A DNA stretch of 10,059 bases from positions 1-10,059 of the forward strand of contig QMPN01000097.1 of the NCBI GenBank assembly GCA_003648575.1, given 5' to 3'. The stretch comes from Bacteroidota bacterium (GTDB lineage: Bacteria; Bacteroidota; Bacteroidia; Bacteroidales; B18-G4). The position numbers were made by a program, and so were the translations under genes. The notes under the pieces were generated by a model. It was not told the origin of the DNA and searched no databases. It saw nothing but the letters and a program-made list of their open reading frames with translations. The number at the start of each line of letters is the position of its first letter. The stretch's first letter is position 1. Below, in pieces: positions 6,299-10,059 of this stretch.

Positions 6299-7510
6299 AT
6301 GAAAGCCTTAACAAATTCGGTTCTGCTTGCCTGTATCACCATATTTATTATTTTTTCTCCTGCACAGCTTTTTGCGCAGGATGAGGTTGCTGATACAGCT
6401 TATATTTTTGAAATTATTGTTGAAAACCCGGTAACTTCAGTTAAAGATCAGCACCGTTCGGGTACCTGCTGGGCATTTGGCGCAGTTTCTTTCCTCGAAG
6501 CGGAAGTACTGCGGATCACAGAAAAAGAAACCGATCTGTCAGAGATGTTCATTGTGCGAAATACTTATGCTGATAAGGCCCTGAAGTATGTCAGGCTCCA
6601 CGGCAGGTCAAACTTTGGCGCGGGCGGCCAGGCCCACGATGTAACAAATGTGATAGCGGAATACGGCATCGTACCTGAAACGGTGTATGCAGGCCTTGAA
6701 ATAGGGGAGGAGAAGCATAATCATGGAGAGATGGATGCTGTATTGAAGGCTTTCCTTGATGCTGTGATCAAGAAACGTGGCGGAAAGCTTAGCCCTAAAT
6801 GGTTCGAAGCTTATAGTGCCATACTGGATGTTTACCTCGGGCATGTTCCTGCTTCCTTTGAATATGAGGGAGTGGATGTTAGCCCCCTTGGCTATGCATC
6901 TGCACTTGAGATAGACCCGGAAAATTATATTGAACTGACCTCATATTCCATTTACCCGTATTATGAATCGGTGAACCTTGAGATTCCCGACAACTGGTCC
7001 GATGATCTCTATTATAACCTTCCGGTAGATGAACTGATGGAGGTGATCGATAATGCATTGGAAAATGGTTATACAGTGTGCTGGGACGGGGATGTGAGCG
7101 ATCGCGGTTTCTCACACAGGAACGGCATTGCCATCCTGCCCGAAAAGAAAGTGGAAAGCCTCAGCGGAACTGAACGTGAACGCTGGGAAGAGCTTACTGA
7201 GACGGAGAAAGGTAAAGAACTGTATGTCTTTGAAAAACCGGGTGATGAGAAAGAAGTCGATCAGGAAATGCGCCAGGAGCACTTCGATAATTATACGTCA
7301 ACCGATGACCACCTGATGCACCTGACCGGTATAGTGGAAGATCAAAACGGCACCATGTATTATATCACCAAAAACAGCTGGGATGACGACAGCAACGACA
7401 AGGGAGGGTATCTCTATATGTCAGAGTCTTATCTGAGGCTTAATACCCTGGCGATCATGATACATAAGGATGCTTTGCCAAAGAAACTGGCTGAAAAGTT
7501 AGGTTTATAA
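6299..7510 (+). CDS. Secreted C1B cysteine peptidase (bleomycin hydrolase/aminopeptidase C family)
   Basis: A 403-residue papain-fold peptidase of MEROPS subfamily C1B. A signal peptide covers about residues 1-26 (hydrophobic stretch LACITIFIIFSPAQLFA, then QDEV). The active-site block is DQHRSGTCWAFGA, with oxyanion Gln51 and nucleophile Cys57; GAGGQAHDVTNVIAEYGIVP (107-126) matches the C1B-specific segment after it; the catalytic His is best placed at His338 in DDHLMHLTGI, and Asn359 in YYITKNSW completes the triad. Length is somewhat below the roughly 450 residues of cytosolic PepC. Classical members are cytosolic hexamers acting as aminopeptidases; a signal peptide puts this one in the periplasm or outside, so its substrate is probably exogenous or envelope peptide (inference). 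ATG 6299 was chosen over the out-of-frame ATG at 6289 because only it gives this protein. There is no T9SS sorting domain. It stands alone, divergent from the propeller gene, and its stop touches the 9-bp repeat array. Confidence 0.92.
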   Translation: MKALTNSVLLACITIFIIFSPAQLFAQDEVADTAYIFEIIVENPVTSVKDQHRSGTCWAFGAVSFLEAEVLRITEKETDLSEMFIVRNTYADKALKYVRLHGRSNFGAGGQAHDVTNVIAEYGIVPETVYAGLEIGEEKHNHGEMDAVLKAFLDAVIKKRGGKLSPKWFEAYSAILDVYLGHVPASFEYEGVDVSPLGYASALEIDPENYIELTSYSIYPYYESVNLEIPDNWSDDLYYNLPVDELMEVIDNALENGYTVCWDGDVSDRGFSHRNGIAILPEKKVESLSGTERERWEELTETEKGKELYVFEKPGDEKEVDQEMRQEHFDNYTSTDDHLMHLTGIVEDQNGTMYYITKNSWDDDSNDKGGYLYMSESYLRLNTLAIMIHKDALPKKLAEKLGL

Positions 7511-7600
7511 AGTACTTGGAGTACTTGAAATACTTGAAGTACTTGGAGTACTTGGAGTTGGTTGAATTGGTTGAGTTGGTTGAACTGGTTGAATTGGTTG
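7511..7600. repeat. 9-bp tandem array, ten units in two families (5 + 5)
   Basis: Starting at the base after the peptidase stop, ten 9-bp units follow in unbroken register. Units 1-5 (7511-7555) are AGTACTTGG, AGTACTTGA, AATACTTGA, AGTACTTGG, AGTACTTGG. Units 6-10 (7556-7600) are AGTTGGTTG, AATTGGTTG, AGTTGGTTG, AACTGGTTG, AATTGGTTG. The families share the first bases and the period but differ in the core. Most first-family units carry the palindrome AGTACT. It is not a recognisable terminator: there is no long stem and no T-run. Frames across it give regular three-residue repeats that look like spurious proteins. Confidence 0.9.
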
Positions 7601-7663
7601 GCAAACAGCCCACCGCCTTACTGCCTACCGTCTACTACTTCTGATTTCTGCTATCTGATTTCA
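7601..7663. repeat. Further short-period repeats up to the batE stop
   Basis: After the 9-bp array come three related 8-bp units at 7613-7636 (CCGCCTTA, CTGCCTAC, CGTCTACT) and a direct repeat TCTGATTTC at 7640-7648 and 7654-7662. The second copy overlaps the batE stop codon (7661-7663). No terminator hairpin is visible here for either the peptidase or the bat transcript. Confidence 0.6.
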
Positions 7664-8410
7664 GATCCTCTTTATGCTCGCTGCCGGCAGCCACCCCGCA
7701 CTTCCGTTTGTAATCTTAATATTGCACCACTCATTGATCTCTTCAAGAATGAAAACCTTTGTGCCTTCATGGATCACAAAAAGATCTTTTCCCAGTTGAT
7801 TGGGAGAGGATTTAACGGTGATGGTAGGGTCGAAGACGATGGCTTCGAGGTGCTTGCTCTGAATGTCGTACCTGGTGTATGTCATCGAAAAGCCGGCTAT
7901 GCTGAATAGGATGAAAAATATCCCGGACCAGAATGCGAATTTTCGCATGAGGATATTCCGTGACAGGAAGAAAATGCCTGCACACAGAATAAGCAGCACA
8001 AAAATGCTGATGCTTGCAATAGTCCAGGTATATAAGTTAAAACTGTTGCGCAGTGATTTCCACCAACGGATATAAAAGATCTCCGGCACCGGTTCAATCT
8101 TGTCAGGTATCATACTGTTGGCAATATTCAGATTGAAATCGATATCGGCATCAGCGGGTGCGAGTACTTTCGCCCGTTCATAGTTGAGTATGGCAGCAGG
8201 CAGCATGTTAATATTGAAATAAGCATTCCCCAGGTTGTAATACAATTGGGCTGATTCAAAACCCTGGTCCAGGACTGCCTCATAATTGCTGATGGCCTCG
8301 GTGTACATCTCCCTGTTATAAGCTGAATCACCTTGTGTGATAAGGTCTTGCTGCCCCAGTAGTGAAATGGAGAATAATATTGCGCCAACTATGCTTATGA
8401 TCTTTCTCAT
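7661..8410 (-). CDS. batE: BatE: TPR and SH3-like aerotolerance protein
   Basis: A 249-residue membrane protein of the Bacteroidetes aerotolerance (bat) operon. Residues 1-20 are a signal peptide or N-terminal anchor (MRKIISIVGAILFSISLLGQ). Two tetratricopeptide repeats span about 23-90, with clear signatures: GDSAYNREMYTEAISNYEAV and LYYNLGNAYFNINMLPAAI. Two transmembrane helices lie at about 127-150 and 156-177. Residues 188-249 form a bacterial SH3-like domain, with ITVKSSPN, GTKVFILEEINEWCNIKI and GWLP. This TPR-TM-TM-SH3 order is the BatE layout. The TPRs presumably bind partner proteins on the periplasmic side. Bat proteins were linked to oxygen tolerance in Bacteroides fragilis and are also reported to affect envelope stress and virulence in other bacteria; the molecular task is unsettled. 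The ATG is 6 bp after the batD stop, so the two are co-transcribed and probably translationally coupled. The stop lies within short repeats. Confidence 0.9.
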   Translation of the reverse strand: MRKIISIVGAILFSISLLGQQDLITQGDSAYNREMYTEAISNYEAVLDQGFESAQLYYNLGNAYFNINMLPAAILNYERAKVLAPADADIDFNLNIANSMIPDKIEPVPEIFYIRWWKSLRNSFNLYTWTIASISIFVLLILCAGIFFLSRNILMRKFAFWSGIFFILFSIAGFSMTYTRYDIQSKHLEAIVFDPTITVKSSPNQLGKDLFVIHEGTKVFILEEINEWCNIKITNGSAGWLPAASIKRI

Positions 8411-8416
8411 ATAAAC

Positions 8417-10059
8417 TCAGGATTTAAGTTCACCTTCGATCCGGCTGATGAACATAATAGCTTCCTTATAGATCTCATTCATCAAATCTGTGCTTTTGCC
8501 GGGTGCAAACCGTGCAAACTCGCATTTGTTCAACACTTCAATGAATGTATTGATGCTTTCTTCGCTAACCTCTTTTGCCGACAATCTTTCCCGCACCGTG
8601 TCCATGGAAAGGTCTGACAATGGGATATTGAACTTATCGCTGAGGTATCCCCACAATGCCCGGGATACTTCAGTATAAAAGGCTTCACGTTCTTGTGCCT
8701 TGAGGAACTCGTTGGCCTTTTTGAGGTTTTTCCTGGCTACCCTGGTGGCCTTGCGGTTCCTGACAAGTGCCACGTTGCTCCGCTTTTTGCGGTTGCTGAT
8801 CAACAAAAGAGACAGCAATGCCAGGATGACGGCCGGTGCAGCCAGCAGCATAAAATACAGTGGCGAGGCAAAGAGATAATATCCCCTGGCTGATAGCGGA
8901 AAATTTCCTGTCTTTATGTATCTGATATCCTGTCCCAGGTACATGATATCTTCCTGTGCAACACCGCTGTAGCTTACAGAAGATGTTTGCTGGTCCCCTT
9001 TCTCCACCTGTATATGAAATACTTCTGTCAACAGGCTTTTATATTGCCCGGCGGCAGGGTCAAAATAGCTCAGTTCTATCGGGCCGACAACAAAATCTCC
9101 GGCACTGCGGGGAATGGCAAGGAATTCAAAGGTCCGGCTTCCGGAAACACCTGTTTTCGTGGTCCTGATATTTTTAGATATCTTGGGTTCATATGCTTCA
9201 AAATCAGGAGGCCAGTTTATATCCGGTGTGTTAATAAGTTCAAGGTTTCCACTGCCCGATATCACCACCCTGACCGTTACGGCATCATTTACTGTGAGCT
9301 CATTATTGTCGATCGTAGCCTGAAAGTTGAACCTGCCGACAGCACCGCTGAAACCGGCTGGTTTTTTATCAATTGGCAGGGGCTTTATATTTAATACGAT
9401 GGGATTTGATTCCATCTCGATCCGGACATTCTGGTACTGATTATTGAAGAAAGGATCATCAAAGAAACTGTCGAAGAATGGATCACGCACTTTACGGTTT
9501 CCCTGTGTACGGACCTGGGCGGTGCATTTTAATTTTTTGGGGGTAATGGTGATCTTTCCTGATTTTTGCGGGAATAGTGCCACCCGGTATAGTATGCCGG
9601 TCAGGTATTCACGGCCATTGATGATCTCCTTCTCGGGTTGGATCTGCTGCTTGCTGTCTGTGAGGTTGGTTGACCAGAAGCCGGGGAATGAGGCCAGATT
9701 CTCAATGTCAATGTCAGAGATCGGTACATTGGCTGTATATATCTTATAGGTGACGATAAGCTGTTCGCCCTGGTAAGGGTTATTAGTACTGACAAAAGCC
9801 TTGAGGAAAACATCATCACCTGTATCAACCTGCCCTGAGGCCTGGCCGGTGTTGCCTGATGCATCTGTTCCTTGTTGGTTTTTTGGGACAGAGGCGGGTG
9901 GCGCATTGCCTTTAATGACTTCAATACTTAAAGGGTTAGAACTGATGGTTTTTCCGTCGATCTCAATGGAGGCGGCTGAAATCTTAAACTTGCCTTCCTT
10001 GAATGCCTGTAGATAGTACACATAGCTAACCGTGATGGATTGGGACATCTTCCCGTTGA
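8417..10059 (-). CDS. batD: BatD: oxygen-tolerance membrane protein, 5' end cut by window edge
   Basis: Large envelope protein of the bat operon. The frame is open to the right edge: before the Met at 10046-10048 the codons give NGK, as in the family pattern of NG followed by a strand, so that Met is internal and the signal peptide is missing. Counting that Met as 1: end of the first beta domain 1-46; a Gly/Ser/Gln-rich linker about 48-78; a second beta domain with LKAFVSTNNPYQGEQLIVTY and, at 189-202, the family-typical DPFFDSFFDDPFFN; a third beta domain about 225-365; a transmembrane helix about 394-418; a basic cytoplasmic segment; and a C-terminal helical domain (AFYTEVSRALWGYLSDKF ... 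FARFAPG). The protein is held in the inner membrane with most of its mass in the periplasm. It lies directly before batE, and batA/B/C would be expected further upstream, beyond the window. It looks intact. Confidence 0.92.
   Translation of the reverse strand, partial: NGKMSQSITVSYVYYLQAFKEGKFKISAASIEIDGKTISSNPLSIEVIKGNAPPASVPKNQQGTDASGNTGQASGQVDTGDDVFLKAFVSTNNPYQGEQLIVTYKIYTANVPISDIDIENLASFPGFWSTNLTDSKQQIQPEKEIINGREYLTGILYRVALFPQKSGKITITPKKLKCTAQVRTQGNRKVRDPFFDSFFDDPFFNNQYQNVRIEMESNPIVLNIKPLPIDKKPAGFSGAVGRFNFQATIDNNELTVNDAVTVRVVISGSGNLELINTPDINWPPDFEAYEPKISKNIRTTKTGVSGSRTFEFLAIPRSAGDFVVGPIELSYFDPAAGQYKSLLTEVFHIQVEKGDQQTSSVSYSGVAQEDIMYLGQDIRYIKTGNFPLSARGYYLFASPLYFMLLAAPAVILALLSLLLISNRKKRSNVALVRNRKATRVARKNLKKANEFLKAQEREAFYTEVSRALWGYLSDKFNIPLSDLSMDTVRERLSAKEVSEESINTFIEVLNKCEFARFAPGKSTDLMNEIYKEAIMFISRIEGELKS

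Noticed and set aside
7510..7644. A frame through the 9-bp array giving KYL/EYL then ELV triplet repeats, which a -1 frameshift could join to the peptidase end
   Set aside because: The regularity follows from the 9-bp period. No convincing slippery site precedes the stop, the frame has no own start, and the peptidase is complete without it.
7562..7909. A 115-codon plus-strand frame beginning in the repeat array
   Set aside because: It starts at a TTG within the repeats and runs antisense to batE. Its composition is repeat translation followed by shadow sequence.
8987..9394. A 135-codon plus-strand frame antisense to batD
   Set aside because: It is the complementary shadow of batD, with no signal peptide, domain or promoter.
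1..10059. CRISPR array, phage, insertion sequence, defence system or biosynthetic cluster
   Set aside because: No spacer-repeat pattern, transposase, integrase, nuclease/toxin pair or biosynthetic enzyme is present. The tandem repeats have no spacers.

Overview
The window looks like a chromosomal segment of a Bacteroidota bacterium, probably of the Bacteroidales/Marinilabiliales type. The evidence is two proteins with type IX secretion (T9SS) type A C-terminal sorting domains, neighbouring batD and batE homologues (Bacteroidetes aerotolerance operon), TAnnTTTG-type promoter elements without Shine-Dalgarno sequences, and short-period intergenic repeats of a kind I recall from this phylum. TAA, TGA and TAG all end genes here, so the standard code applies. 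I see no transposase, integrase, tRNA, rRNA or CRISPR array.

Layout from left to right. (1) At 1-233 on the minus strand is the N-terminal part of uracil-DNA glycosylase (ung), cut by the window edge. (2) Divergent from it on the plus strand are a 46-residue lipoprotein (339-479) and a predicted outer-membrane protein (549-1346), possibly co-transcribed from a TATATTTG promoter. (3) A 7-bp repeat tract and a strong bidirectional terminator (1439-1473) separate this pair from the convergent minus-strand genes. (4) Two T9SS cargo genes run on the minus strand: a very large beta-propeller protein (5992-3014), then 47 bp later a four-repeat FN3-like protein (2966-1476). The propeller gene is interrupted by one in-frame TAA at 5345-5347, while its reading frame is open and family-like on both sides. 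(5) A 306-bp AT-rich divergent spacer holds candidate promoters in both directions. (6) On the plus strand lies a secreted C1B cysteine peptidase of the bleomycin hydrolase/PepC family (6299-7510). (7) A 150-bp non-coding stretch made almost wholly of short-period repeats (ten 9-bp units, then 8-bp and 9-bp repeats) runs up to the batE stop codon. (8) batE (8410-7661) and batD (8417 to the right edge, 5' end missing) lie on the minus strand 6 bp apart.

How the genes relate: most products are predicted to act in the cell envelope or outside the cell. The two T9SS cargo proteins are probably surface-attached or released, the C1B peptidase is exported to the periplasm or beyond, and BatD/BatE are inner-membrane/periplasmic proteins. 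Apart from the operon links named, no common pathway is evident. I found no convincing new biological system. The points most worth a second look are the in-frame stop in the propeller gene, the two-family 9-bp array, and the uncharacterised lipoprotein/outer-membrane pair.
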